A DNA stretch of 64,000 nt from an uncultured Acidimicrobiaceae bacterium (lineage in GTDB: Bacteria; Actinomycetota; Acidimicrobiia; Acidimicrobiales; Ilumatobacteraceae): assembly GCA_903934195.1 (NCBI GenBank), contig CAIZMV010000034.1, forward strand, positions 1-64,000. The letters are read 5' to 3'. Of this stretch, positions 27,103 through 36,279 are shown piece by piece (position 1 is the stretch's first letter; the number at the start of each line of letters is the position of its first letter). The notes below the pieces were generated by a model that did not search any database, had not been told where the DNA came from, and saw only the letters and a program-made list of their open reading frames with translations. Made by a program: the position numbers and the translations under genes.

Positions 27103-28410
27103 ATGCCAGCAAAAGATCTCGATCAGATTGTCAATCTGTGTAAGCGCCGCGGATTCGTATTTCCCAGTGCCGAAATTTACGGAGGTTTCCGCTCGTCGTA
27201 TGACTACGGCCCGCTCGGTTCATTGATGTTGCGCAATGTGAAGGAAGCGTGGGTTCGCACAATGGTGCAACAACGTGACGACACTGTTCTTATTGACGCA
27301 GCCATTCTTGGGCCACCACAAGTTTTTGAAGCTTCTGGTCACCTTGAGAACTTTTCCGACCCCCTCGTCGACTGCACGGTCTGTAAGCGCCGCTTTCGCG
27401 AAGACCATATTGAGACCCGCGATTGTCCTCAGGGAATGAAGGGGTGCACGTTTACTGAATCGCGTGCATTCAACTTGATGTTCAAAACTACTGCCGGTCC
27501 TGTTGAAGGATCTGGTGCTGATGTGTACTTGCGCCCCGAGACTGCACAGGGAATGTTCTTGAACTTCTCCAATGTTTTGCAGACAAGTCGCAAGCGCCCG
27601 CCGTTTGGTATTGCTCAAGTCGGAAAAAGTTTCCGCAATGAGATCACTCCAGGAAACTTCATTTTTCGTACTCGCGAGTTCGAGCAAATGGAAATGGAAT
27701 TCTTTGTTCCGCCAGCCGACGGTCCGAAGTGGTACGAATACTGGTGCAAGGCTCGTCTTGACTGGTACATCGAACTAGGTATTCCTGCAGAGATGTTGCG
27801 CATTCGCGCACATGATGCTGATGAACTGTCGCACTATTCTGCAGGCACCAGCGATGTTGAATTCTTGTTCCCTTGGGGATGGGGAGAGCTTGAAGGTATT
27901 GCTCAACGCACTGACTTCGACCTCACTCAACACGCGAATGCTTCAGGCCAGAAACTCGATTTCTTCGACCAAGCTACGAATGAGCGCTACATCCCATATG
28001 TTGTAGAACCAGCTGCTGGCGCTAACCGCACTATGGCTGCTTTCTTGCTAGCCGCTTATGACGAAGACGTGGTGAACGACGAACCTCGTACAGTGCTTCG
28101 CTTGCACCCTCGTCTGGCGCCATACAAGGTGGCCATCTTGCCGCTATCAAAGAAGGACACTTTGACTCCGCTAGCCCGAGAGATCTACGGAACCTTGTCT
28201 CAGCGTTACATGTGTGATTACGACGAGACTCAAGCAATTGGACGCCGCTATCGCCGGCAGGACGAAATCGGAACACCTTTATGTGTAACGGTGGACTTCG
28301 ATTCTCTGGAAGACAATGCTGTCACCATTCGCCACCGTGACTCAACGGAACAGGTTCGCGTGCCTATCTCGAGTCTTCTCTCTGAAGTCACTTCAATTCT
28401 CGGCTTTTAA
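27103..28410 (+). CDS. glyS: Glycyl-tRNA synthetase, dimeric (alpha2) type
   Basis: This is a class II synthetase charging tRNA-Gly, 435 aa, of the single-chain eukaryote-like type used by actinobacteria. Visible features are RRGFVFPSAEIYGG at the N-terminus, YDYGPLG, and LRPETAQGMFLNF near 145. Motif 2 is GKSFRNEITP near 172. Motif 3 is in AGANRTMAAFLLAAY near 305, followed by the C-terminal anticodon-binding domain (LAPYKVAILPL). GAGAGG precedes the ATG at 27103. Confidence 0.95.
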   Translation: MPAKDLDQIVNLCKRRGFVFPSAEIYGGFRSSYDYGPLGSLMLRNVKEAWVRTMVQQRDDTVLIDAAILGPPQVFEASGHLENFSDPLVDCTVCKRRFREDHIETRDCPQGMKGCTFTESRAFNLMFKTTAGPVEGSGADVYLRPETAQGMFLNFSNVLQTSRKRPPFGIAQVGKSFRNEITPGNFIFRTREFEQMEMEFFVPPADGPKWYEYWCKARLDWYIELGIPAEMLRIRAHDADELSHYSAGTSDVEFLFPWGWGELEGIAQRTDFDLTQHANASGQKLDFFDQATNERYIPYVVEPAAGANRTMAAFLLAAYDEDVVNDEPRTVLRLHPRLAPYKVAILPLSKKDTLTPLAREIYGTLSQRYMCDYDETQAIGRRYRRQDEIGTPLCVTVDFDSLEDNAVTIRHRDSTEQVRVPISSLLSEVTSILGF

Positions 28411-28475
28411 GCCTGGGATGCTGGCGTGTAATATCGTCACATCAGATTGGCTAATGCCAGAAAGAATGGTTCATC

Positions 28476-28781
28476 ATGAGCACAGTTGCATTGTTGGCAA
28501 AACTTCCCGCCGCTGAAGGTAAAGGTGCTGAACTCGCTGAAGCATTCAAGGCAGCGTTTGAGCACGTAAACAAAGAAGCCGGAACTCGTATGTACGTGCT
28601 TCATGCAGATGCAACAAACGCGGACATTTTGTGGATCTATGAGATCTACGAAAACCAGGATGCAATGAATGCGCACATGACTGCTGATTGGTTTGGTCCT
28701 TTCAGCCAGACTCTTGCACCATTCATGGGTGGACGCCCAGAGATGTTCTTCCTTACGCCACTTGGCGGCAAGGGCCTCTAA
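28476..28781 (+). CDS. Antibiotic-biosynthesis-monooxygenase (ABM) domain protein
   Basis: This is a dimeric alpha/beta-barrel ABM/YgiN-like fold of 101 aa. The pattern ALLAKLPAAEGKGAELAEAF, a middle YVLHADATNADILWIYEIYEN, and AMNAHMTADWF is characteristic. Family members include quinol monooxygenases, haem-degrading enzymes and plain ligand-binding proteins, so the reaction is unknown. The gene is preceded by glyS and followed by trpC with no overlap. Confidence 0.75.
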   Translation: MSTVALLAKLPAAEGKGAELAEAFKAAFEHVNKEAGTRMYVLHADATNADILWIYEIYENQDAMNAHMTADWFGPFSQTLAPFMGGRPEMFFLTPLGGKGL

Positions 28782-28808
28782 CCCGTCTCGTACGAGTGCC
28801 CATACAAC

Positions 28809-29600
28809 ATGACGCGCACGTACTTAGATGACATCGTTGCTTGGCATCGCACACGTTCTCAGAACGACTCACGGTCGTTCGATGATTTGCTGAACCAGGC
28901 CAAGAGTTGCGTACCCACTCGCGGATTCGCCTCAAGTATTCGTGAAACACCGCATTTGGCAGTGATTGCTGAAATCAAGCGTCGGTCGCCCTCGAAGGGT
29001 GACTTGAATGCAGGCCTAGATCCTTCTGCGTTGGCGCTGCAGTACCAACGCGGTGGAGCGTCTTGTTTATCCGTGTTAACGGACAGCAATCATTTCGGTG
29101 GGTCGGTGGCAGATCTTCAGCGGGCACGAAACGCTTGCACGGTTCCTGTGATTCGTAAAGATTTCACTGTTGATGCTCGCGATGTCTGCGATGCTCGAAT
29201 TATGGGTGCTGATTGTGTGCTTCTGATTGCAGCTGTTCTGTCACCGAGTGAGTTATCGACTTTTCTAGAAGTGGCTCGCGAAGTAGATATTGATGCACTG
29301 GTTGAAGTGCATGATGAGGCTGAACTTGACGTTGCTATGCGTGCAGGAGCAACGTTGGTGGGCGTGAATCAGCGAGATCTAGTTACTTTTGCGGTTGACC
29401 AGGCACGGGCCGTACGAATGGCCCCACTAATTCCAAACAATGTGGTGAAGGTTGCCGAATCTGGTGTGCGTGGCCGCGCTGACGCTATTGCTCTGCGGGC
29501 TGCTGGCTACGACGCAATTCTGGTGGGGGAGCATCTGGTGACTTCACCGAACCCAGAAACAGCTCTTACTGAATTGTGCGTTGATAATGAGGCTCAGTAG
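28809..29600 (+). CDS. trpC: Indole-3-glycerol phosphate synthase TrpC
   Basis: TrpC closes the indole ring in tryptophan synthesis. The 263-aa TIM-barrel shows VIAEIKRRSPSKGDL (catalytic Lys, about 49-63), CLSVLTDSNHFGGS and VIRKDFTVD. LVEVHDEAEL, VGVNQRDL and VAESGVRG cover the other catalytic strands. It starts the plus-strand trpC-trpF-trpB-trpA series; trpE, trpG and trpD must lie elsewhere. The spacing to trpF is 28 bp. Confidence 0.95.
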   Translation: MTRTYLDDIVAWHRTRSQNDSRSFDDLLNQAKSCVPTRGFASSIRETPHLAVIAEIKRRSPSKGDLNAGLDPSALALQYQRGGASCLSVLTDSNHFGGSVADLQRARNACTVPVIRKDFTVDARDVCDARIMGADCVLLIAAVLSPSELSTFLEVAREVDIDALVEVHDEAELDVAMRAGATLVGVNQRDLVTFAVDQARAVRMAPLIPNNVVKVAESGVRGRADAIALRAAGYDAILVGEHLVTSPNPETALTELCVDNEAQ

Positions 29601-29628
29601 GCCCTCGTAGCACGACTACCGTTATGTC

Positions 29629-30282
29629 ATGTTCGTAAAGATATGTGGCATCACGAATGAGGACGATGCTCTTCTTGCTGTGGCATTAGGTGCTGACGCG
29701 ATTGGTTTTGTGTTCGCGCCATCTGTTCGTCAAGTTGCGGTTCAGAAGGTCTACGACATCACTCGACGAATACCGCCAGAAATTCTGACAGTTGGGGTGT
29801 TTCGAGATGAGCATCCGAAAAGAGTCATCGAATTGGTGCAGTCAAGTGGTGTTAAGGCAGCGCAGCTTCATGGACATGAGAGCCCTGCAGACGTCGCCGC
29901 AGTTTCACAGCATGTGCGCACAGTTATCAAGGCTGTTTCTGCTGGCACGGTTGATGCAACCCGCGCCAAAGATTTCGAAACAAAAATGATTTTGGTTGAT
30001 GCGCCGGAACCTGGATCTGGTGCCGTGTTCGACTGGAAGATGGCAGCTGAATTGCCAGAAGGTCTGCAGTTAATTCTGGCCGGGGGATTGTCGCCTGAGA
30101 ATGTGGCCAGTGGAATTTCAATTGTTCGCCCGTGGGGAGTCGATGTCAGTAGTGGCGTTGAATCTGTACCCGGCCGCAAGGACCCCATACTCCTGAAGCG
30201 TTTTATAGAGAATGCACGAGCTGCGGCTCCGAAGGAATATGACGGTGGTGGTTTTGTGCCATACGACTGGCGTGACGAATGA
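29629..30282 (+). CDS. trpF: Phosphoribosylanthranilate isomerase TrpF
   Basis: TrpF isomerises phosphoribosylanthranilate before the TrpC step. It has 217 aa. The opening FVKICGITNEDDA carries the catalytic Cys near residue 5, with GFVFAPSVRQV, QLHGHES, LVDAPEPGSGAVFDW and LAGGLSPENV following. WGVDVSSGVES carries the phosphate-binding end. Many actinobacteria use the bifunctional PriA instead. A stand-alone TrpF here, next to trpC, implies HisA need not double for it. Confidence 0.93.
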   Translation: MFVKICGITNEDDALLAVALGADAIGFVFAPSVRQVAVQKVYDITRRIPPEILTVGVFRDEHPKRVIELVQSSGVKAAQLHGHESPADVAAVSQHVRTVIKAVSAGTVDATRAKDFETKMILVDAPEPGSGAVFDWKMAAELPEGLQLILAGGLSPENVASGISIVRPWGVDVSSGVESVPGRKDPILLKRFIENARAAAPKEYDGGGFVPYDWRDE

Positions 30283-30288
30283 CATGTC

Positions 30289-30302
30289 TCACCAATTGGT
30301 GA
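30289..30302. promoter_or_regulatory. 14-bp perfect palindrome upstream of trpB
   Basis: TCACCAATTGGTGA is perfectly self-complementary and lies between the trpF stop and the trpB start, 34 bp before the ATG. It is too short to be a terminator and has no T-run. It could be an operator for a dimeric repressor controlling trpBA separately, or chance. No regulator gene is nearby. Confidence 0.35.
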
Positions 30303-30336
30303 TGTAATTCCGACTAATTCGTGGTGGAATAAGTAG

Positions 30337-31503
30337 ATGTCGATTTTGCAAACCCCCGGTTCAGACGGACGCTTTGGTGATTTCGGGGGCCGTTTTGTTC
30401 CCGAGACCTTGGTGCCAGCGTGTCAAGAATTGGAAGCAGCGTTTGCAGACGCTTGGAATGATCCGTTGTTTCGTACAGATCTTGACCAGTTGTTGCGTGA
30501 GTACGCGGGTCGTCCGAGCATGATCACTGAGTGTCATAACCTCAGCGAGCAATTGGGCATTCGTCTCTTCTTAAAGCGTGAGGATCTCAATCACACGGGC
30601 TCACACAAGATCAATAATGTTCTTGGCCAAGTGTTGTTGGCCAAGCGCATGGGCAAGAAAAGAATTGTTGCCGAAACTGGTGCAGGGCAACATGGTGTTG
30701 CATCGGCAACCGCTGCAGCGTTGCTTGGACTCGAGTGCAAGGTGTACATGGGTGAAGTGGACGTTGCTCGCCAAGAACTCAACGTGTTTCGTATGCGCTT
30801 GTTGGGCTCAGAAGTTGAGGCAGTGACATCTGGTAGCAGAACTTTGAAGGACGCGGTCAACGAAGCAATGCGTGACTGGGTGGCGTCTGTAGAGACCACT
30901 CATTACTGCCTCGGATCTGTCATGGGTCCTCATCCGTACCCGTTCATGGTTCGTCAGTTTCATCGTGTGATCGGTGACGAAGCGTTCGTTCAAATGAATG
31001 ATGCGATCGGCACTAACCCTGATTTTGTAGTTGCATGTGTCGGCGGTGGTTCTAACGCGATGGGAATCTTCTCTGGCTTCGTTGACACTCCCGCTCGATT
31101 GATTGGTGTTGAACCAGCTGGTGGCGCCGCGGTGTCACGCGGTCAACCTGGCGTTGTTCACGGAATGAAGAGCTATCTGATGCAGGACGAATATGGTCAG
31201 GTAGCAGAGGCTCACAGCATCTCGGCTGGACTTGATTACCCCGGTGTCGGACCTGAACATTCGTACCTAGCATCCATTGGCCGAGCAGAGTATCCAACCG
31301 TTACAGATGACGAAGTAATCGCAGGATTTCAACTGATGTCTCGTGCAGAAGGAATTATCCCGGCACTGGAATGCGCCCATGCAATGGCATGGATAAGTCG
31401 CGAAGCAAAGAACATGCAGGGTAAAACAGTTCTGATGAACCTTTCTGGTCGTGGAGACAAAGACGTGGGTCAAATGATGTCCATCCTGAAAGAGTTGATG
31501 TGA
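30337..31503 (+). CDS. trpB: Tryptophan synthase beta subunit TrpB
   Basis: This is a PLP enzyme joining indole with serine, 388 aa. The PLP lysine is Lys91 in [17 protein letters not shown], the GGGSNAMG phosphate-binding loop (near 232) and the C-terminal LSGRGDKD are intact. It is the standard TrpB1 type, which works with TrpA. It overlaps trpA by 4 bp (GTGA at 31500), indicating coupled translation and equimolar subunits. Confidence 0.96.
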   Translation: MSILQTPGSDGRFGDFGGRFVPETLVPACQELEAAFADAWNDPLFRTDLDQLLREYAGRPSMITECHNLSEQLGIRLFLKREDLNHTGSHKINNVLGQVLLAKRMGKKRIVAETGAGQHGVASATAAALLGLECKVYMGEVDVARQELNVFRMRLLGSEVEAVTSGSRTLKDAVNEAMRDWVASVETTHYCLGSVMGPHPYPFMVRQFHRVIGDEAFVQMNDAIGTNPDFVVACVGGGSNAMGIFSGFVDTPARLIGVEPAGGAAVSRGQPGVVHGMKSYLMQDEYGQVAEAHSISAGLDYPGVGPEHSYLASIGRAEYPTVTDDEVIAGFQLMSRAEGIIPALECAHAMAWISREAKNMQGKTVLMNLSGRGDKDVGQMMSILKELM

Positions 31504-32279
31504 CCGGTCGTCTCGAATCTGCTCTACGGGCGCGTATTGATAGTGGCGGGAAATGTTTAGTTCCATACATCACGGGTGGATATCCGGGTTGGGTTGATTC
31601 TGTACGCGCGTGTGCGGCCAATGGCGCAGATGCGATCGAGATAGGAATCCCGTTTTCTGATCCGGTGATGGACGGCCCTGTGATTCAACAGGCCTCACAA
31701 CTTGCTTTGGAAGCGGGAGCTACCCCCGTATCGATTTTTCAAGAGATACGCAATCTGGACGTAGGAATTCCAATAGCGGTGATGTGTTACTACAACACTG
31801 TGTTTCATGCTGGACATGAACGCTTTGCCAGTGACTTGATCGCTGCAGGTGTGTCAGCGGCAATTGTTCCCGACCTCCCATTGGAAGAAGCAGGGGATTG
31901 GTGCGCAGCCGCAGACGCAGCTGGTGTCGAAACTGTGATGCTTGCTGCGCCAACTGCGCCCGATGAGCGGCTTCCTCGCGTAGCGGAGCGTGCTAGAGGA
32001 TTCGTTTACTCAGTTGGATTGCTAGGAGTGACTGGCGAACGTGCTGAGTTAGCGCTGACCGCAACTGTGCTCGCTGCCAGGGTGAAGAAGATTACGAACA
32101 AGCCTGTACTAATCGGTGTCGGCGTCTCAAATGCGGCGCAAGCAGTTGAGGCAAGTCGTGTTGCTGACGGCGTCATCATGGGAGCCTCGGTTGTTCATCG
32201 CATGATCGATGGCGGTTCAGAGGCGGTCGGACTATTCATTGCAGAAGTCCGCAATGCACTTGATGGTGCAACTTGGTGA
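31500..32279 (+). CDS. trpA: Tryptophan synthase alpha subunit TrpA
   Basis: TrpA cleaves indole-3-glycerol phosphate and channels indole to TrpB. The 259-aa barrel has YITGGYPG near 23. [18 protein letters not shown] near 46 carries the catalytic Glu, and Asp lies in [10 protein letters not shown]. Phosphate-binding segments [10 protein letters not shown] and [10 protein letters not shown] are present. It starts with GTG inside the trpB end and itself overlaps the next small gene by 4 bp (GTGA at 32276). Confidence 0.95.
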   Translation: MTGRLESALRARIDSGGKCLVPYITGGYPGWVDSVRACAANGADAIEIGIPFSDPVMDGPVIQQASQLALEAGATPVSIFQEIRNLDVGIPIAVMCYYNTVFHAGHERFASDLIAAGVSAAIVPDLPLEEAGDWCAAADAAGVETVMLAAPTAPDERLPRVAERARGFVYSVGLLGVTGERAELALTATVLAARVKKITNKPVLIGVGVSNAAQAVEASRVADGVIMGASVVHRMIDGGSEAVGLFIAEVRNALDGATW

Positions 32280-32596
32280 ACATCTTCGGCGAAGGCGTGT
32301 GCGAGCTGTGTCAGGCCGCAAAGATGTCCGAGTGGTTCTACGAAGATGACGAATGCTGGATAGCTGAGTGCGAGAGTTGTTCTGTGCCGATGGTTGTGTG
32401 GCGTGAACACAACGCTTGTCCTAGTGAAGAAGTGAAAGCCCGCCTGCACGAGAGGTTGTCTGAGATTGTGTCTGAATTCTTCACTTTCGAGATGCGAATT
32501 GACGACGACATGCGCACCATTCCAGATCATTATCATGCCCATGCGCGCCCAAAGAAGGGTTTCTTTGGACATGGAATGCGCAAAGCAGCGCAGTGA
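32276..32596 (+). CDS. Small HIT-like protein (histidine-triad motif, CxxC pairs)
   Basis: The 106-aa product resembles a compact HIT-domain protein. It has an N-terminal CELC (Cys9, Cys12) and FYEDDECWIAEC like the HIT first strand. CESC (Cys32, Cys35) and a WREH follow. Near the C-terminus it has HYHAHA (His85, 87 and 89), the H-x-H-x-H pattern of nucleotide hydrolases/transferases. Two CxxC pairs could bind zinc. It starts with GTG at 32276 overlapping the trpA stop, so it is translated with the trp genes, though no tryptophan role is known. It is shorter than ordinary HIT proteins, so the call is tentative. Confidence 0.5.
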   Translation: MNIFGEGVCELCQAAKMSEWFYEDDECWIAECESCSVPMVVWREHNACPSEEVKARLHERLSEIVSEFFTFEMRIDDDMRTIPDHYHAHARPKKGFFGHGMRKAAQ

Positions 32597-32614
32597 AGGA
32601 ACTACCGTTGCAGC

Positions 32615-33064
32615 ATGTTGACTGACGGATCCAAAGCACCAAAGATTGAACTGCTCGATCAGAACGGCAAGAAGTTTTCTCTTGCTGCCTTAGGCAAGAA
32701 GAAGGTTCTTGTTTATTTCTACCCAAAGGCTGACACCCCAGGTTGCACCACACAGTCGTGCGGACTGCGTGACATAAAAGATGACATTGGTAGGACCGTG
32801 ATTGTTGGAATTAGTCCTGACAAGCCTGAGAAACAGAAGAAGTTCGACGACAAGTATGAACTGGGTTTTACTCTGCTGGCTGACACCGAACACTCCGTCG
32901 CAGAAGCCTTTGACGTGTGGAAGGAAAAATCCATGTACGGAAAGAAGTACATGGGAATAGTGCGATCTGCTTTTCTCATTCAGGACGGTGTGGTTCTCAA
33001 TGCGTGGTACAAGATTTCGCCTGCCGACACCCCAGCTAATCTGTTGAAAGCTCTGAAGAAGTGA
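32615..33064 (+). CDS. bcp: Thiol peroxidase, Bcp/PrxQ-type peroxiredoxin
   Basis: This is a thioredoxin-dependent peroxide reductase of 149 aa. The peroxidatic Cys44 and resolving Cys49 lie in ADTPGCTTQSCG, the five-residue spacing of the PrxQ alpha-helical type. FYPKADTPGCT and the C-terminal VRSAFLIQDG are typical. It is cytoplasmic with no signal. The stop overlaps the GTG of the hot-dog dehydratase gene at 33061, so the two are coupled. Confidence 0.93.
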   Translation: MLTDGSKAPKIELLDQNGKKFSLAALGKKKVLVYFYPKADTPGCTTQSCGLRDIKDDIGRTVIVGISPDKPEKQKKFDDKYELGFTLLADTEHSVAEAFDVWKEKSMYGKKYMGIVRSAFLIQDGVVLNAWYKISPADTPANLLKALKK

Positions 33065-33489
33065 CGTCGTTTCCGCTTCCAATTGATGTGTTGCCGCATC
33101 GTCCTCCGTTTTTGTTCATTGACCGGGTTACGTCTCTAGAAGTTGGCGTTACTGCTGTCGGTCATTGGAAGCTGACAGGCGATGAGTGGTTCTTCCCAGG
33201 ACATTTCCCAGGTCGTCCTACGTTGCCTGGTGTGTTGATGTGTGAGGCCATTGCTCAGTTGGGTGCGTATGCGTTGTTGACGGATCCGGTTCATCAATCA
33301 AAGCTTCCGTTATTTGGTGGACTTGACGGAGCGCGTTTTCGTCGCCAGGTTGGTCCAGGAGATGAATTGGAACTGCAAGCGACTCTTGGACACATCAGTG
33401 TACGAGGTGGCAAGGGTTCAGGCAGGGCTCTGCTGAACGGAAAGGTCGCGTGCGAATGCGACCTGATGTTTGTTCTCGTCGATAGATAA
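33061..33489 (+). CDS. fabZ: 3-Hydroxyacyl-ACP dehydratase, FabZ/FabA-type
   Basis: This is a hot-dog-fold dehydratase of 142 aa for the third step of fatty-acid elongation. LPHRPPFLFIDRV is the FabZ opening. FPGHFPGRPTLPGVLMCEAIAQLGA contains the catalytic His48 and Glu62; the full block spans residues 45-69. It sits about 0.6 kb from the FAS-II operon, on the opposite strand and separated by a GNAT gene. It probably completes that pathway, which otherwise lacks a dehydratase in this window. GTG start. Confidence 0.9.
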   Translation: MTSFPLPIDVLPHRPPFLFIDRVTSLEVGVTAVGHWKLTGDEWFFPGHFPGRPTLPGVLMCEAIAQLGAYALLTDPVHQSKLPLFGGLDGARFRRQVGPGDELELQATLGHISVRGGKGSGRALLNGKVACECDLMFVLVDR

Positions 33490-33493
33490 CAAC

Positions 33494-34048
33494 ATGAGGC
33501 GTATGTCGGTTGCTCCTATTGCGCAGCACGTAGGTGAGTACATCGTTCGTAAGTACGAGCGCTCGGATGCTGAAGCCTTAGTGATTGCTGTTACCGAAAG
33601 TTGTGAACACTTACGACCATGGATGCCATGGATCAAGTTTGAACCGCAGTCTGTTGTTCAGCGAGAAGAGTTGATCAAGACATGGAAAAACGCATGGGAA
33701 GATCGCACAGATTTCGTTATGGGGATATTTCTTGGTGATCGAGTAGTAGGCGGAACGGGACTTCATCTGCGCGGGTCTGCCAATGAGGTAGAAATCGGTT
33801 ATTGGGTTCATGAGAATTACATCGGTCAAGGAATTGCATCACGGGTGGCGCAAGCGTTGACAACTGAAGCGTTCAGACTGTGGCGAGAGATTGACACCGT
33901 TGTGATAGTTCACGATGAAGCGAACACTGCTTCCGGGAAAGTGCCGGCTCGGTTGGGATTCGAACATGTCTTTACAGGGCAAAGAGAGCCGGAAGCGCCA
34001 GGCGAAAGCGGCGTGATGTATCGCTGGGAAAAGAAACGAGCGAACTAG
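33494..34048 (+). CDS. GNAT-family acetyltransferase (RimJ/RimL-like)
   Basis: This is an N-acetyltransferase of 184 aa. It has the RimJ/RimL-type N-terminus (ITES-like VTESCEHLRPWMPW), VVGGTGLHL, EIGYWVHENYIGQGIAS for the acetyl-CoA binding loop (Q/R-x-x-G-x-G/A), and ANTASGKVPARLGFEHV. The last resembles the N-xx-S-xxV/L-A-ekLGF hallmark. The acceptor could be a protein N-terminus or small amine. The start may be the ATG at 33494 or 33503. It ends one base before the convergent fabF stop. Confidence 0.85.
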   Translation: MRRMSVAPIAQHVGEYIVRKYERSDAEALVIAVTESCEHLRPWMPWIKFEPQSVVQREELIKTWKNAWEDRTDFVMGIFLGDRVVGGTGLHLRGSANEVEIGYWVHENYIGQGIASRVAQALTTEAFRLWREIDTVVIVHDEANTASGKVPARLGFEHVFTGQREPEAPGESGVMYRWEKKRAN

Positions 34049-35233
34049 TTATTCGGCTGGGCCGATAATGACGGAGCCGTTGTGCCCGCCGAAACCAAAG
34101 TTGTTGGAGATGGCTGGGCCCGGAACCCAAGGACGCGCTGCGCCCATTACTAAGTCAATATCCATTGTCGGATCAAGTTCTGTAGTGCCAGCTGTTGGCG
34201 GAATCAACTTGTGCTGCATGGAGAGCACTACCTGGGCAGCTTCAAGAGCGCCAGCAGCGCCAAGTGCATGGCCTGTGACGCCTTTTCCGCTTGTGACTGC
34301 AACGCCACGAGCGCCGAAGACATGGGTCATGGCTGCAGCTTCTGCGGCATCGTTGAGGGGCGTAGAAGTTCCATGTGCATTAACTAACTTCACATCGCTC
34401 GCTGAGATGCCTGCATCGTCAAGTGCAAGATTCATACAAGCAATGGCACCGGTTCCGCCAGGAGCAGGCGCTGTGATGTGATGCGCATCAGCATTGCTTG
34501 CTGAGCCAAGAATTTCACCAAGGATTGTTGCACCACGTGCAACAGCGAGGTCGTAGCGCTCGAGAACGAAAACCGCCGCACCTTCGCCCATCACAAAGCC
34601 ATCGCGGGTTGTATCGAAAGGTTTGGATACGCCCGTAGAAGACAGGGCAGTCATGTTTCCGAAACCGGCGAGAGAGGTAAGGGTGGCTGCACATTCAGAG
34701 CCACCGGTAGCAACTGCATCACAACGACCCCATGCAATCAGGCGGGCTGCATAACCGATGGCATGGGTGCCTGCTGCACACGCGGTGCAAATTGTTTCGT
34801 TCGGTCCTTGCAGTCCGTACTTCATGGAAATGGCGGCACCAGAAGCGTTGGCCATCATCATGGGTACAAGGAATGGAGAGACTCGACGCTCACCTTTTTC
34901 AACACGAATAATGACTTGCTCTTCAAGTGTGTGAAGACCGCCAATACCGGTGGCGAAAATGGTTCCGAAACGAGAAGGGTCAACATTGAGCGTGCCAGCC
35001 TGAGCAAAAGCTTCAGATGCCGCAGCGAGGGCAAGTTGTTCTACTCGATCTGCGCGACGGGCATCTTTGGGTGAATCAAAATACGGCTGCGGATCCCAGT
35101 CACTGATTTCCAGAGAACGAGAATTGGTGATTCCTGGCCCCATGAGACCATTCCAATATGCATCTTTTCCAATTCCGCACGGAGCAACAACTCCGAGTCC
35201 GGTGATGGCAACGCGATGTCCGACGCCCTTCAT
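34049..35233 (-). CDS. fabF: 3-Oxoacyl-ACP synthase II FabF
   Basis: This is a condensing enzyme elongating acyl-ACP, 394 aa. The catalytic triad is complete: Cys152 in TACAAGTH, His in VNAHGTSTPLND (near 285), and His in GKGVTGHALGAAG (near 320). NNFGFGGHN near the end is intact. It lies last in the minus-strand fabD-fabH-fabG-acpP-fabF order, 18 bp after acpP, so co-transcription is very likely. Confidence 0.95.
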   Translation of the reverse strand: MKGVGHRVAITGLGVVAPCGIGKDAYWNGLMGPGITNSRSLEISDWDPQPYFDSPKDARRADRVEQLALAAASEAFAQAGTLNVDPSRFGTIFATGIGGLHTLEEQVIIRVEKGERRVSPFLVPMMMANASGAAISMKYGLQGPNETICTACAAGTHAIGYAARLIAWGRCDAVATGGSECAATLTSLAGFGNMTALSSTGVSKPFDTTRDGFVMGEGAAVFVLERYDLAVARGATILGEILGSASNADAHHITAPAPGGTGAIACMNLALDDAGISASDVKLVNAHGTSTPLNDAAEAAAMTHVFGARGVAVTSGKGVTGHALGAAGALEAAQVVLSMQHKLIPPTAGTTELDPTMDIDLVMGAARPWVPGPAISNNFGFGGHNGSVIIGPAE

Positions 35234-35251
35234 GATGCGAGAAGTCTTTGG

Positions 35252-35488
35252 TTAGAGCTTTGCGACTATGACGTCGAAAGCTTGACCAACAGTCTTTACT
35301 TCTGCAAGGTCTTCTTCTGGCACTTCAATGCCGAATTCTTCTTCAAGAGCCATGACTAGCTCAACGACGTCAAGTGAGTCCGCATCAAGGTCGTCTGCGA
35401 AATTGGCGGTTGGCACAACTTGTGATGCGTCAACTGAAAGGGTCTCTACTGCGCACTTGACAAAGCGGCTGAATAGTTCTTGATCCAT
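35252..35488 (-). CDS. acpP: Acyl carrier protein
   Basis: ACP is a 78-aa acidic helical protein. Ser38 in DADSLDVVEL is the phosphopantetheine attachment site, and MALEEEFGIEVPEED forms helix II and III. AAGGAGA lies upstream of the ATG at 35488. It sits between fabG and fabF in the FAS-II operon. Confidence 0.95.
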   Translation of the reverse strand: MDQELFSRFVKCAVETLSVDASQVVPTANFADDLDADSLDVVELVMALEEEFGIEVPEEDLAEVKTVGQAFDVIVAKL

Positions 35489-35539
35489 GGGGTGTTTCTC
35501 CTTGTTTGGTTCTCTAGTTTCGCACAGCGAGCACTTCGA

Positions 35540-35572
35540 GTCCGCCTTTTGCAGATTCGGGGCGGGGCGGAC
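35540..35572 (-). other. Inverted repeat between fabG and acpP
   Basis: GTCCGCC (35540-35546) and GGCGGAC (35566-35572) are exact inverted repeats with 19 bases between, starting 3 bp beyond the fabG stop. There is no T-run. In the fabG-acpP mRNA it could form a 7-bp stem that stabilises or separates the highly expressed acpP message. Low certainty. Confidence 0.35.
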
Positions 35573-35574
35573 GT

Positions 35575-36279
35575 CTAATGGCCCATGCCAAGGCCGCCAT
35601 CAACGGGCAGAATTGCCCCAGTGATGTAGGCGGCATCTGGACCTGCGAGAAATACCACAGCGCCAGCAATTTCGTCGGCCGACGCCATGCGAGCTAGCGG
35701 TACGGAGCTTGTGATCTGATCAAGTTTGTCTTGTCCGAGAGCCGCAGTCATGTCAGTTTCTACTGGGCCAGGAGCCACAACGTTCACAGTGATGCTTCGT
35801 GATCCAAGTTCTCGCGCAAGTGAACGCGCAAAACCAACTAAGCCAGCTTTTGACGCTGCGTAATTTGCCTGGCCAGCAGATCCGAGCATTCCAACAACCG
35901 AAGACATGAGAATTATGCGTCCTCTGCGGGCACGCAACATGCCTTGTGTTGCACGTTTAACCACGCGAAAAGTGCCAGTGAGGTTGGCGTCGATGACAGA
36001 TGAAAAATCAGTCTCACTCATCCGTAGTAGCAAGGTGTCTTTGGTGACTCCCGCATTGGATACCAAAACCTCTACCGGTCCGAACTTCTCTTCAATGGCC
36101 GTAAAGGCTGCGTCAACTTGCGCTGTGTCAGTGATGTCGCACTTGACCCCGAAGAATTGAGATGGCGGGGCAGTCGTGTTGTACGTAATTGCAACTGTGT
36201 CTCCTAGAGAGGCAAAGCGCTCTGCGCATGCAAGGCCAATTCCTCGTGAGCCTCCTGTAATCAGAACAACTCTGCTCAT
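35575..36279 (-). CDS. fabG: 3-Oxoacyl-ACP reductase FabG
   Basis: This is an SDR of 234 aa reducing 3-ketoacyl-ACP. LITGGSRGIGLA is at residues 6-17, NAG in VLVSNAGVT near 74, and Ser in MSSVVGMLG, with YAASKAG supplying Tyr and Lys near 141-145. The C-terminal FLAGPDAAYITGAILPVDGGLGMGH is diagnostic and matches FabG rather than generic SDRs. The ATG at 36279 overlaps the fabH stop (ATGA); a longer open frame to 36477 lies inside fabH and is rejected. Confidence 0.93.
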   Translation of the reverse strand: MSRVVLITGGSRGIGLACAERFASLGDTVAITYNTTAPPSQFFGVKCDITDTAQVDAAFTAIEEKFGPVEVLVSNAGVTKDTLLLRMSETDFSSVIDANLTGTFRVVKRATQGMLRARRGRIILMSSVVGMLGSAGQANYAASKAGLVGFARSLARELGSRSITVNVVAPGPVETDMTAALGQDKLDQITSSVPLARMASADEIAGAVVFLAGPDAAYITGAILPVDGGLGMGH

